From positions 1 through 43,020 of the forward strand of contig RPFO01000509.1 of NCBI GenBank assembly GCA_009746045.1: a stretch of 43,020 nucleotides of DNA, in the 5' to 3' direction. Source of the stretch: Mesostigma viride (taxonomy: Eukaryota > Streptophyta > Mesostigmatophyceae > Mesostigmatales > Mesostigmataceae). Positions 29,732 through 38,742 of this stretch are shown here, piece after piece. The notes under the pieces are model-generated. The model saw only the letters and a list, made by a program, of their open reading frames with translations. It was not told where the DNA came from and did not search any database. Each line of letters begins with the position of its first letter. Position 1 is the first letter of the stretch. Both the position numbers and the translations under genes were made by a program.

Positions 29732-29899
29732 CAAAAACCGTAAGAAACCACCTCAAAAAACAACTTTCTTGTCCTCCCAAATAACATATGTTTTTAAATG
29801 TAAAATAAATCACCTTCATATTCTGTCACTTGATTTAACCACACAATTTTTCAGGTCCAACGCCCGTTGGCATTACGCCCCTTCCCGGTAAAAGAGTAT

Positions 29900-30110
29900 T
29901 TATTGCTCCAACCCCACAAAAAACTCGTTCCGGACCTGTTCGAGGCGAAGAGCACTGCCAGGGATCGGAGTCGAGCCAGATTTGTGTGCGGAACATGATG
30001 GCTGGCCTACCTCACTCCCCAACATCAATGTGGACCTGGGTTCGAACCCTGTCAGTGCTATTCGCTTCGAACAGTTCCGGAACGAGTTTTTTGTGGGTGT
30101 GGAGCAATAA
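29900..30110. mobile_element. foldback (MITE-like) element, 211 bp
   Basis: The arms 29900-29957 and 30053-30110 are near-perfect inverted repeats of 58 bp, starting TTATTGCTCC and ending GGAGCAATAA. The 95-bp centre contains CTGGGTTCGAACCCTG, which looks like a tRNA T-arm (box B), but no full tRNA can be folded. There is no clear target duplication. It is the only copy in this window. Confidence 0.75.
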
Positions 30111-30500
30111 TGTCGACATTTTCAGTGACTGTTCAGCCTAAAAAAATCACAAGCAGATGCGACGGCCCCTCCATTAAACAAATTATCCACCACTGTTGCG
30201 CTACACTAGCAATGTTTGTCAGCCGTTGGCATCAAATAAATCACAACCATTGGTCACTCCATTTAACAAAATACCCACAACTTTTTAACCACACTAGAAA
30301 TGTTTTTTGAGGTCCAACGGCCGTTGGAATCCAAAAAATGCCGAATTCATGTCAAATTTATATAAATGTGACAGTTGACAGAATTAGAGATAATTAAATT
30401 ATCAAAGCCAGCTTTAGCCATCAGCCTTACCCATCAGCAAAAATTGGCGAATTTCATTCAATATTAGAATTCAAAATTTATTAATGAAATTTATGTTTCA
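30111..30500. other. AT-rich spacer with palindrome
   Basis: One perfect palindrome at 30314-30327 and a decayed one near 30221 (CAGCCGTTGGCATC). No gene is seen. The plus-strand ORF here is not supported. Confidence 0.45.
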
Positions 30501-31447
30501 TCATTCAACCTCTTCAGAATCCTCATCCAAACACAACATCATGTCCCCTTTCCACTTGTACATACTACTCTCGGCCAAATACAGCAAGCGTGCCTTCTTC
30601 CCCCCAAAAAACTTGAGATAATCCGGGGGAAGATTGTTCCGCTGAGGACCTGCATAGCTAACTCCACCAAAACGCTTGCCATATCCTCCTCCCTACACCT
30701 CCTCTCTAATAAGGCCTTCATGTCTGCGTTCTCATCAAATCCCATAATCAGAACTGCACATGCCATTCCTCCCCCCTGCAGAGGCAGCCCCTCCAAAAGC
30801 TTCACCCATTCTGCCTCCTTACGCGCTCTCCTCCCCGGAGGAAAAAAAATTTCCTCATCCGGGTCATAAGGAGTATGGCAGAACCAGAAAATGCTCCTTA
30901 ACCCCCATAGTTCATAATTATCGTACAAGTCATCCATTTCCTTTCCCAATTGGCGTAAGCGAGCTGTCCACCCCCTCCAATTCCTCTCCAACACACGTCT
31001 CCTCTCAGCACGCTGGGACCTGAACAACCCTCCCATCGTCCTTGCTCGTGCATGTCCCTCTGGTGGTGGCTGGCGTCCTAACACCCCCTCAACTTCTTCA
31101 CAATATACCTTAAAATACATTCCCCTTGTGACGAGTGTGTAGGGGGTGATATCAGCGCTTGCACACGTGACTTGCTCGCCATACAATTCTCGGAAAAGAG
31201 ACTCCGTTATCAATGCACGAGGGCCATTCCCGAATTCGTCCACTAACCCAGAAATCAACTTAAAGCTGAATTGGGGTTCATACCTCCCCGACACCGCTTC
31301 CCTAGCCCCTCTACAAACTGCTTCAAAGCGGGCTACGTCGGGCACCTCCATAAAAGCTGCGACTTCGGTCCAAATTTCCCACGGCAGTGAGATATCCCCT
31401 TCCATTATCGGCCCCGACGTCAAACTTGTCCCCTCTGCACATAACAT
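30501..31447 (-). CDS. F-box-like protein, paralog of 26251-27213, one frameshift near the 3' end
   Basis: The ATG at 31447 starts MLCAEGTSLT. An F-box-like segment follows (ISLPWEIWTEVAAFMEVPDV, then ARFEAVCRGAREAV). YELWGLRSIFWFC and LEGLPLQGGGMACAVLIMGF match the other F-box gene in the same order, so these are diverged paralogs. At about 30630, in a run of five C (minus strand), the frame slips. The next frame reads NNLPPDYLKFFGGKKARLLY and an acidic end DEDSEEVE with TGA at 30501-30503, which is a better C-terminus than the uncorrected one. Added length is about 45 residues. A palindrome variant (CCTAACGGCCGTTGGG) lies 79 bp upstream. Confidence 0.65.
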
Positions 31448-31525
31448 ACATCGACGTCCATCCTTAAAAAAAAATGAGGTTTTGTCGGAAAGAAAATATG
31501 CAAACGTTAGGCGAGGTTTCCAATC

Positions 31526-31541
31526 CCTAACGGCCGTTGGG
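31526..31541. promoter_or_regulatory. palindrome variant upstream of F-box gene
   Basis: CCTAACGGCCGTTGGG, with C to T at the third base, 79 bp before the 31447 ATG. Confidence 0.35.
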
Positions 31542-31587
31542 TCACTAATTGTTGTTTAACCCACTACAGTCGCATGAGAGAAAACGA

Positions 31588-31726
31588 AAGTCAATTTTAT
31601 TCCAATTTCAAAGTGAAAGGAGAATCCACTATTACACCATTTTACAACACAAATCAGGTCAATTTTATTCCAATTTCAAAGTAAAAAGAGAATTCACCAT
31701 TACACCATTTTACAACCAAAATGCGT
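31588..31726. repeat. short tandem duplication, ~69 bp x 2
   Basis: GTCAATTTTATTCCAATTTC..AAGT..AAAG.GAAT.CAC.ATTACACCATTTTACAAC occurs at about 31589 and again at about 31658, with a few differences. It lies between the two convergent-spaced minus genes and has no coding value. Confidence 0.75.
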
Positions 31727-31776
31727 CCAGTTATCCAACCTCAAAAGCAAATTATTACTCTACATTTCCAGTTTTT

Positions 31777-32553
31777 CTATGAGGAAGAACCGTAGTAGAA
31801 GGTGAAGGAGAAGTCGACCTCAGAGAAGTCTACCTCGGTTCCATCCAGTATGGTCGTCCTGTTTACCCCCCTTATCACCCCTGCCAGCCCCTCCCTTGCT
31901 TGCCTCAGACGTTCGCATCTATCCTTATGCCTACTCCAGTCAGCACGCTGGCACTCCTCACTGCAATATCTGGCATCCCTACATCCTCTACACCACTTCT
32001 GAGGGCCTGTGTCGCACCCACACCCCTCCTTGGAGCAATTTCGCATACCACGCATGGGAGCCCCATCCCTCACGATCGGGTCAGAGAGCAAGAAAAAGTT
32101 CATGTTGAGGGGTACTTCTGCCCCTACACACGCATCAGCCCTCACGCGCAGGGAAGACGTAACATTCGGGTAAAATGCGCGCCCGTAGGTGCACCCAAGC
32201 TGAGCCCCTTCCTCTTCCCCCAACTCTATCTTTGGCCCCTTTGTAATGAACGACACCAAAAGGCGGAACTCCCTCGTTGGGTCTATTGGCGCTCTTAGAT
32301 CCATCTGTGGTACGAAAAAACCCTCTTGAATACAGAAGTTCATATCAGCTAGCTGGGCGTACATAACCCTCTCCATTTGGCTGAACGAATCAAACGCCAA
32401 TAAAACGGCCAAGTGGCGGCCTGTCTTCTCCTGCGCGACACGAACTTCCTCGAATATGACACGCGACAGAAAGCGAACTTGTTTGTAAACGTTTTGAAGG
32501 ACGCTTCCGTAGACTTCATTCACGATCTCGGACTCATTCGCGATCTCGGCCAT
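31777..32553 (-). CDS. MYND zinc-finger protein
   Basis: A continuous ~258-residue frame. The upstream in-frame start is TTG, so I use the ATG at 32553 (MAEIANESEIVNEVYG). The N-terminal ~140 residues form a globular domain shared with the 24887-25674 gene. The MYND finger lies at about residues 180-222: CSKEGC...CRGCRDARYCSEECQRADW, then HKDRC, with all seven Cys, one His and the final Cys in place. The C-terminus (EVDFSEVDFSFTFYYGSSS) is acidic/aromatic. MYND domains mediate protein contacts. Role in this organism unknown. There is no palindrome between its ATG and the next gene. Confidence 0.85.
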   Translation of the reverse strand: MAEIANESEIVNEVYGSVLQNVYKQVRFLSRVIFEEVRVAQEKTGRHLAVLLAFDSFSQMERVMYAQLADMNFCIQEGFFVPQMDLRAPIDPTREFRLLVSFITKGPKIELGEEEGAQLGCTYGRAFYPNVTSSLRVRADACVGAEVPLNMNFFLLSDPIVRDGAPMRGMRNCSKEGCGCDTGPQKWCRGCRDARYCSEECQRADWSRHKDRCERLRQAREGLAGVIRGVNRTTILDGTEVDFSEVDFSFTFYYGSSS

Positions 32554-32733
32554 CTTTTTCAGGGAAAAAACGAACAAAAAGATTTACATCACGGCCAAAA
32601 AAACGCGTTTACCCATTAGTGTGTTTGCCTAATTTATTGTAATCATTCATTTTTAAAACAGTCAGGTCCTTCACAACCTCAGAAAATGATTTCATTAAAT
32701 TGGCATATACATTTAAAAACATCTTAGGTCGCA

Positions 32734-32979
32734 CTACTTTTTGCGTTTCAGTTTACGTTTGTTTCCCGGTTGAATAAAGTTGACACCATCCCCTTCATCG
32801 TCGGAAATTAAGGCCGGCATTTCGTCCACTTCAGCTTGTACATCATCTTTTTTCATCACAACCATGGCTGGAATTGAATCCCAAAATTTCTCAATCGCTC
32901 TAACAACTTCGGCTGGCAGTTTTTTGGCCCCTGCCTCTCTCTCCTGGTTCGACACCGAAACGTCCTTGTCTTTCTCCAT
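32734..32979 (-). CDS. small basic/acidic hypothetical protein, 81 aa
   Basis: I start it at the ATG at 32979 (MEKDKDVSVSNQEREAGAKK); in-frame sequence upstream begins with TTG. The protein is highly charged: a Lys/Glu N-terminus, a helical LPAEVVRAIEKFWDSIPAMV, an acidic ISDDEGDGV and a basic end KRKLKRKK that looks like a nuclear localisation signal. No domain is recognised. A perfect palindrome lies 109 bp upstream (33088). Confidence 0.5.
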   Translation of the reverse strand: MEKDKDVSVSNQEREAGAKKLPAEVVRAIEKFWDSIPAMVVMKKDDVQAEVDEMPALISDDEGDGVNFIQPGNKRKLKRKK

Positions 32980-33018
32980 TGAAAAAAACTGCACGTGAAG
33001 CACAACTGGCACAACCAA

Positions 33019-33485
33019 TGTAAGTAAACCTAGTACCTTCAGGGGCGGATTAATTCATCAGCCGGAGTACAATTTTATTTTACAACGCCAACGGCCGTTG
33101 GCATTACAGCAATGAAGTTAAGATAAAAACGTCGTCATGCAACGGCTGATAAAACTGGCGTATAATCAATAACGCAAAAAAAATTGGCAAGAACTTTTTT
33201 TTGGAGGTCCAACGGCCGTTGGCATCACGTAAATCACAACAGCAATGATGGAAACTGATTTTGCAAGTCCAACGGCCGTTGGCATCAAGAAAATCAGAAG
33301 AGGGAGCGACTGCCCAAAAAACGCATAATAATAAAACAAGTACCTTGCAGGTGGTTGACAGACGCGAATCTTGTGTGGCGACGTGGAATCTGCAAGGAAT
33401 GCGCAAAAACGTTGCAATCAGAATTACAAGGATTACATATTTTCCACATTTAGTTTTTCAGGTCCAACGGCCGTTGGAATGAGAT
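33019..33485. repeat. spacer with four dispersed palindromes
   Basis: Perfect CCAACGGCCGTTGG copies at 33088, 33209, 33269 and 33464, three followed by CAT and all preceded by a CAAG, GAGG or CAGG-type arm. No gene is supported. The retroelement inserts 8-9 bp after the last copy. Confidence 0.7.
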
Positions 33486-33866
33486 AATCGGGGTTCTCTG
33501 AACATAGTTTCTTTATAGTGATACGGAAGGGGAGCCGCTGATGCTAGGTGAAATAGAGCTGGGTGATGTGATCGTAATAAGGTTGATTAGGCTTCTAGTG
33601 TACGAGTATTACGGAAGATATGGCCTAATTGTTGCGGCCCATACCTTGACGGTGTGCTGAGTACCTTGACGACGGATTTTTGCGTCTAGGTTCTCCTAGC
33701 AGATCTGTGATTGCGGACGGGTTTGCAACAGGCAATATCTGAAGTAAAACTTGACGGCTAAAACTGTTTAGAGGCCGTTGCCGGATCTGGCCGTTGGTAG
33801 AGAGCCGTTGGCCTTGAAACACGATAAAAGCTTGCTCACCTAGCTCATGGCGGTCTCTTTTGTTTT
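33486..33866 (+). repeat. terminal repeat A1
   Basis: 381 bp, starting AATCGGGGTTCTCTGAACAT and ending CGGTCTCTTTTGTTTT. It contains three decayed half-palindromes (GGCCGTTGCCGG, GGCCGTTGG, AGCCGTTGGCC near 33773-33813). Confidence 0.92.
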
Positions 33867-33937
33867 AACGAAGGCGGCGACAGGGGTCAGGGGCAGCGTA
33901 GCTGACGCCCAGAATTCCTTTCTGCAAAGCGGCTGGG

Positions 33938-34996
33938 ATGCCGAAGCCCGGGCGGAAGCCAGGTTCGACAGGTGCTGGGAAGCAATTACCGAAAGCTAAT
34001 CCCGAGGTGCCGACAGCTACTAAACAGACGGGAAAGGGCCGACTAGGCTGGCCGACGCAGAAGAAAAGGCTCCATCAGGAGCTCTCCACTTGCTCGGGCC
34101 TGCCTGAAGTGTGCGCTGCCTTTGAGGCGGTCCTCGGGACCGACTGGGTAACTACTGTCAGCCGGTGGTCTGCGGCCCAGCTGGAGTCCGTCGTTGGACT
34201 GCTGGTCGACCACGTGGACGGGCCTGAAATTCTGGCAGCAGCGGACCCAAACGAAGCGCTAGTGGCAGCCCTCCAAAGCGCCCGGGACTTGGCGGACTCG
34301 GACGAAGAGGAGATGCAGCCACCACGCCGGCCCACGAAAGGGGCGAAAAAGGGGACGAAAAAAGTCGGAAGCCCAGCCCCGAGCAAGGGAAAGGCCGCGG
34401 GGGATGTGAGGGAGCAGCTCTTGGAGCTGGCGGCTATTATTGGCAAGCAGGGGCAGGCGGGCAAAGAAGAGGAGGAGGAGGAGGAGTCCGAGGAAGAGGA
34501 TTTCCTGACGAAATTGAAGGATGCGCTGGCCGGGGCAGATGGGGCTTCCAGGAAGCCGAAAAAGACCAAAGGGGTGACGCTGCCCACTCGAGCACAAGTG
34601 GTGAATTGGAGGGTGCAAGAGAGAGTGCTCCCCGAGGTGCTCGAGGATGCCAACGACAATGGAGGGGGGATAAAGAGTTGGATCATGGCTACTCGCCAAG
34701 GGGGGTGGAGGAACCAGGAAAGCAGGAAGGTGGTCATGAACATCGCCCTGGCCATGGACACACTCTTCAAGGAGTTGGGGCCGGCAGCCGGGGAGTTGGC
34801 TGGGGTAGAGTATCTCATGAGGGTGGTGGCAGCCATGCTCCTAGTGGAGAGCCAGGGGTCAGGAGGGTGGAAGGTGGCTGGCCACCTCCTTGCTCTCAAG
34901 GAAGATGCCTCCTTGGTGAGCAACCCGGCCATGAAGATGGCCCTGCAAAGCGCCACGATGATGGAGAAGCTGGGCAAGGCCCAGCAAACCAAGTAA
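33938..34996 (+). CDS. Gag-like ORF1 of the Ngaro-type element
   Basis: The ATG at 33938 opens a 352-residue frame ending TAA at 34996. The N-terminus is basic (MPKPGRKPGSTGAGKQLPKA). A Glu-rich acidic tract (KEEEEEEESEEEDF) lies at about residue 176, between Lys-rich segments. The C-terminal third is helical (VVMNIALAMDTLFKELGPAA, VVAAMLLVES). It has no Cys-His knuckle. In position and composition it matches the ORF1/Gag of DIRS-order elements, expected to package the element RNA. Assignment rests on position, since sequence similarity cannot be judged by eye. The next ORF starts 48 bp downstream, with no overlap. Confidence 0.65.
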   Translation: MPKPGRKPGSTGAGKQLPKANPEVPTATKQTGKGRLGWPTQKKRLHQELSTCSGLPEVCAAFEAVLGTDWVTTVSRWSAAQLESVVGLLVDHVDGPEILAAADPNEALVAALQSARDLADSDEEEMQPPRRPTKGAKKGTKKVGSPAPSKGKAAGDVREQLLELAAIIGKQGQAGKEEEEEEESEEEDFLTKLKDALAGADGASRKPKKTKGVTLPTRAQVVNWRVQERVLPEVLEDANDNGGGIKSWIMATRQGGWRNQESRKVVMNIALAMDTLFKELGPAAGELAGVEYLMRVVAAMLLVESQGSGGWKVAGHLLALKEDASLVSNPAMKMALQSATMMEKLGKAQQTK

Positions 34997-35043
34997 ACAC
35001 CGAAAGGGTAAACCGCTCCCCCTTCCCACTGCCTCTTCCTACA

Positions 35044-37587
35044 ATGCCTCTAAGCACTACGTGGGGGAGAGTGAGGTCAGCACGCAGACGCCAGCGTGCA
35101 ACTCGCCGCCGCCGGACCTTCACTCTACAACACAAGGTGATTACGTGGTTGAATTGGCTATGGCACGGGGGGGCAGACCCTCCGCCTAAATCTGGAGGCG
35201 CGTGCTCCAGAGGAACGGCGGAGGCCCTGAAAAGGGTCAAGAAGCACTGCGAGTGGTACAGTCGCCGCGTAACCGGCGTTGCGACAGGCCCCGCAGAAGG
35301 AAGTGATCTAATCTATGGGAAATGTAATAAGTATGAACAACTTGTGGCGGAGCGGGTGAGTCTGCCGAAGCGCGAGGTGGCAGGAAAGGCGAAGCTGCTG
35401 GATTTGCTGGCGCTACGACCTAGTTGGCGAGAGGTGTACGCGAGCGAAGCCAACTGCATCAAGCCGGAGGTGGCTGCCAGTGCGAGGTATTGGAATGTAC
35501 CTGCCCCCAGCCGAGGGTGCACCATGGCGGAGTGGGGCAAGTTGATGGGGAGGGCAGCGGACGTGGGGATGGTGGAGTTCCGAGAGACGCGGCCAAAGTG
35601 GGTAGACGGATGTTTTGGGGTGGCCAAAGGAGTGGGGGAGTTAAGGCTCATTGTGAATAAGAAGTTGGGGAACGCACTGTGGGTGGACCCCCCTAAGACG
35701 GTGTTACCCCACCTGGGCATATACTCGGAGGTCTATATCAAGGGTCGGTGCTACACGGCCAAGAGCGATCTGGTCTCGTATTACTATACCATCCAAGTGC
35801 CGGAGTGGTGGTGGGATTATCAAGGGCTACCTGATGTGTGGTCCACCGATGTCGGGCTGCCGGGGCGGCGGAGGAGGGTGTGGCCAGTGCTGAAAGTGCT
35901 GGCCATGGGGCACTCCCACGCTGTAGCGCTAGGGGAAGCCATCCATGAGATGGTCCTCTATGCCACGGGCGCTTTGGATCCTAGACGGCAGGTGAACCGC
36001 CTCACAAGTGTAGGGGAGCTGACCGTGCTTCGGAATGCATGGGGTAACCCAACCGCCCTAGCCATCGAGTACAAGGAGGAGAGCACGAGGGAGATGCAAA
36101 TCGACCTTGAGGACCCCCCTGCCCCTATGGTATCCATCACTATTGATGACCTGGTGGTCAGCAATGGGCGCACGTGCGAGGCGGTGAATCGCTTAATCGC
36201 GAGTGCTATTGAAGACGGGTACGCGCCTAACAACCTTGTGCCCTCCAAGGACAAGACGATCATGGCTAGCCCGGAGGGGGAGGACGAGCTAGAAGCTCTG
36301 GGTGTTGTTCACCGGCGGGATGGGGTGTTGGAGCCGACAGCTAAGCAGCTCACCCTTGTGGTTGCGCACACTCGTGTACTCCTCGAGAGGGGACGCGCTA
36401 CCGCTGAGGCGCTGGCGGCCGTCGTGGGCCGGTGGGTGTGGCTGCAGATGCTCAGCCGCACTTGCTTGTCCATATGGCAGCAGAGTTTTAAGTTCATCAA
36501 CCTCAAGGGGTGGGGCCAGCGAACGCGACCTTTGTGGCAAGGTGTGCGCGATGAGCTCGAGTGTGCCATGGCGTTGGCCCCCATGCTCCGTGTGGACCGG
36601 GGGGCTGCCCTGGCTCCGGTGGTGGTGGCCTCGGATGCGTCTAGTTTTGGGCAGGGGGTTGTCTACGCTGAGATGGCCCCAGCTGAGGTGACGGAATTAG
36701 CTCGGGCCCGGGAGGTGCGGGGTTACCCAACCCTCCTCACCCCAGGTGAGGCCATGTATGCCGGGCCTAGACCCTTGACCAAGGCCGCGGAAAAAGCCAT
36801 CATCCACGGGCGATGGCGCGTCGGGATCAAGAGTCGCTGGCGCGATTCGACCATGCACATCAACGAGAAGGAAGTGCGGGCCGCTGTGAAGGGGGTGGAG
36901 CGCTCGGCCCGGAACCTCGGAACATGGGGTAAGCGGGTGGTGAGGTTAGTGGACTCCACTGCCGCTTTGGGCTGCTTGGCTAAAGGGCGTTCCTCTTCTT
37001 ACCGGTTAAACAAGCAATGCCGCCGGTTGTGCGCTCTTACGTTGGTCACCGGCAGCCGCTCACAATGGGTCTGGACGCCAAGTGAGCTTCAGCCTGCGGA
37101 TGGGCCTTCGCGGGGGCTTTCCATGGCTGCCTCGGTGGCCGGGTGGGTCCGCGATTTGACTCGCGAGGGTGTTCATCCCAATCCCGGGCCTCGGCTTGGC
37201 GCTAGCTACTTGACCCTTCTTGAGGGCAAGGTGAAGCCGGCTACTTTGATGGTTTACCATCGGGGTCTTAGGTCCTTTTTCGCATGGTGGGCGAGCCGGC
37301 GGGGTCGGGTTGGCAGCTTGTTGCGCGGCTTGACGATAGAGGAATACTATTGCGAGTATGTCGCTTGGGCGCACTCACGGTGTTACAGCCGCCAGTTGTG
37401 TGTCAATGCGCTTATGGGCCTGAATTTGTACTTCCCCCGGGAGGTGCGGGATTGGGCCTTGGCACGAAGTGTTTTGGCTGGCTGGCGCACGTTGGCACCC
37501 CCTCGTGCCCCCCCCCCATTCCATGGGAGGCTGCGTTTGCGCTTGCTTGTACTATGGTGCTCCAGCGGCAGCCTCGTGCGGCTATGA
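35044..37587 (+). CDS. reverse transcriptase-RNase H ORF of the Ngaro-type element
   Basis: I use the ATG at 35044 (MPLSTTWGRVRSARRRQR); the frame is also open upstream under ORF1, but that is a shadow. Reverse transcriptase landmarks are: motif A, KSDLVSYYYTI, at residue 240; motif B, MGHSHAVALG, at 288; and catalytic IDD at 367-369. The RNase H catalytic set follows: Asp 531 (VVASDASSFG), Glu 608 (INEKEVRAAV), Asp 637 (LVDSTAALG) and Asp 686 (QPADGPSRG). A SAM-like segment (VKPATLMVYHRGLRSFFAWW) begins the recombinase. The frame ends at 37587, but real homology leaves it at a run of ten C (37508-37517), where one extra base would join it to the recombinase frame. Confidence 0.88.
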   Translation: MPLSTTWGRVRSARRRQRATRRRRTFTLQHKVITWLNWLWHGGADPPPKSGGACSRGTAEALKRVKKHCEWYSRRVTGVATGPAEGSDLIYGKCNKYEQLVAERVSLPKREVAGKAKLLDLLALRPSWREVYASEANCIKPEVAASARYWNVPAPSRGCTMAEWGKLMGRAADVGMVEFRETRPKWVDGCFGVAKGVGELRLIVNKKLGNALWVDPPKTVLPHLGIYSEVYIKGRCYTAKSDLVSYYYTIQVPEWWWDYQGLPDVWSTDVGLPGRRRRVWPVLKVLAMGHSHAVALGEAIHEMVLYATGALDPRRQVNRLTSVGELTVLRNAWGNPTALAIEYKEESTREMQIDLEDPPAPMVSITIDDLVVSNGRTCEAVNRLIASAIEDGYAPNNLVPSKDKTIMASPEGEDELEALGVVHRRDGVLEPTAKQLTLVVAHTRVLLERGRATAEALAAVVGRWVWLQMLSRTCLSIWQQSFKFINLKGWGQRTRPLWQGVRDELECAMALAPMLRVDRGAALAPVVVASDASSFGQGVVYAEMAPAEVTELARAREVRGYPTLLTPGEAMYAGPRPLTKAAEKAIIHGRWRVGIKSRWRDSTMHINEKEVRAAVKGVERSARNLGTWGKRVVRLVDSTAALGCLAKGRSSSYRLNKQCRRLCALTLVTGSRSQWVWTPSELQPADGPSRGLSMAASVAGWVRDLTREGVHPNPGPRLGASYLTLLEGKVKPATLMVYHRGLRSFFAWWASRRGRVGSLLRGLTIEEYYCEYVAWAHSRCYSRQLCVNALMGLNLYFPREVRDWALARSVLAGWRTLAPPRAPPPFHGRLRLRLLVLWCSSGSLVRL

Positions 37588-38120
37588 TGGTCATCGTTAT
37601 TTTCCAACAATACCTGCGGGTATCGGAGGCGCTCAACCTGTTGGTCGGCCATGTGCGCTTGCAGCCTGATGTTCGGTTGCGGGGTTCGCAGCGGGGCGCC
37701 TTGTTGTTGATGTCAGCTAAGACGGCTAAGGGGGAGGTGCAGTCTGTGGTGATCGAGGATGTCATGACTGAGACCCTCTTGCGGGCTTGTATGCGTGGCA
37801 AGGCGGCCTGGGAGCGGGTGTTCCCTTACGATTATGCCCAGTTCAGCCGGGTTTGGCATCAGGCCACGCAAGCTTTGGGGGTCGACACGGTGTTTACCAT
37901 TCACGGGCTGCGGCATGGGGGGGCTACCTATGATTTTTTGCGGCAGCGCAGCATGGCTGATATTCAGCATCGGGGTCGCTGGCGCAGCAGCAAAACTGTC
38001 GCCCACTATGTGGGATTGCACCGGAGCTTGGCCCTCACCCTTCCTGACGCCCTGGTTCGGGCTATCGCCGCCTGCCCCCCGCGCATTTGGCGGAGCGTCT
38101 TTTCTCTGCCTTCCTCTTAA
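37509..38120 (+). CDS. tyrosine recombinase part of the same ORF, shifted by one base
   Basis: The continuation in the next frame to TAA at 38120. The catalytic set of tyrosine recombinases is present: Arg in YLRVSEALNLL (codon 37617), then HGLRHGGATY with His 37902, Arg 37911 and His 37914, then HRGRWRSSKT with Trp at 37980, and the nucleophile Tyr in VAHYVGLHR (codon 38007). The recombinase inserts the circular DNA copy. The shift lies in a C10 run, so a lost C in the assembly is the simplest cause. A natural -1 slip at the run cannot be excluded. With it repaired the full protein is about 1025 residues. Confidence 0.85.
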   Translation, partial: PPPIPWEAAFALACTMVLQRQPRAAMMVIVIFQQYLRVSEALNLLVGHVRLQPDVRLRGSQRGALLLMSAKTAKGEVQSVVIEDVMTETLLRACMRGKAAWERVFPYDYAQFSRVWHQATQALGVDTVFTIHGLRHGGATYDFLRQRSMADIQHRGRWRSSKTVAHYVGLHRSLALTLPDALVRAIAACPPRIWRSVFSLPSS

Positions 38121-38196
38121 GTTCCCTTCATTCTTGTCTTATGCGTCCACCGGTTTTTGTTTTGCCCCTGGCTTGGGTCGCCAGGGAGGGATGTAA

Positions 38197-38330
38197 GGGT
38201 AAGGCTAGCCTTTTTGGACATAAAGTGTTCCCATGGGTAAGGATGGCCAGTTGAGGGCCACTTCCCGATGTGCTCTACTTATTGTTTTAATAAAGAGTCT
38301 GGTTACCCTGGAGTTCCACGGTTAATAGAA
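38197..38330 (+). repeat. terminal repeat B1
   Basis: 134 bp, GGGTAAGGCTAGCC...GGTTAATAGAA, preceded by ATGTAA. It contains TTTTAATAAAG near 38285, a possible poly(A) signal. Confidence 0.9.
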
Positions 38331-38709
38331 TCGGGGTTCTCTGAACATAGTTTCTTTATAGTGATACGGAAGGGGAGCCGCTGATGCTAGGTGAAATAGA
38401 GCTGGGTGATGTGATCGTAATAAGGTTGATTAGGCTTCTAGTGTACGAGTATTACGGAAGATATGGCCTAATTGTTGCGGCCCATACCTTGACGGTGTGC
38501 TGAGTACCTTGACGACGGATTTTTGCGTCTAGGTTCTCCTAGCAGATCTGTGATTGCGGACGGGTTTGCAACAGGCAATATCTGAAGTAAAACTTGACGG
38601 CTAAAACTGTTTAGAGGCCGTTGCCGGATCTGGCCGTTGGTAGAGAGCCGTTGGCCTTGAAACACGATAAAAGCTTGCTCACCTAGCTCATGGCGGTCTC
38701 TTTTGTTTT
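38329..38709 (+). repeat. terminal repeat A2
   Basis: Same 381 bp as 33486-33866. It shares its first two bases (AA) with the end of B1. Confidence 0.92.
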
Positions 38710-38742
38710 CCCACCCGCCCTCCCTGTGTGTTGCCTGTTTGG

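Noticed and set aside
30010-30060. tRNA gene (GGGTTCGAACCC T-arm)
   Set aside because: No acceptor, D-arm or anticodon arm can be placed around it; the motif is itself a palindrome inside a foldback element.
34075-34992. Ser/Ala/Pro-rich minus-strand ORF of 305 residues opposite ORF1 of the Ngaro-type element
   Set aside because: Antisense shadow of a Lys/Glu/Gly-rich coding sequence; it is inside the element and opposite to its direction of transcription.
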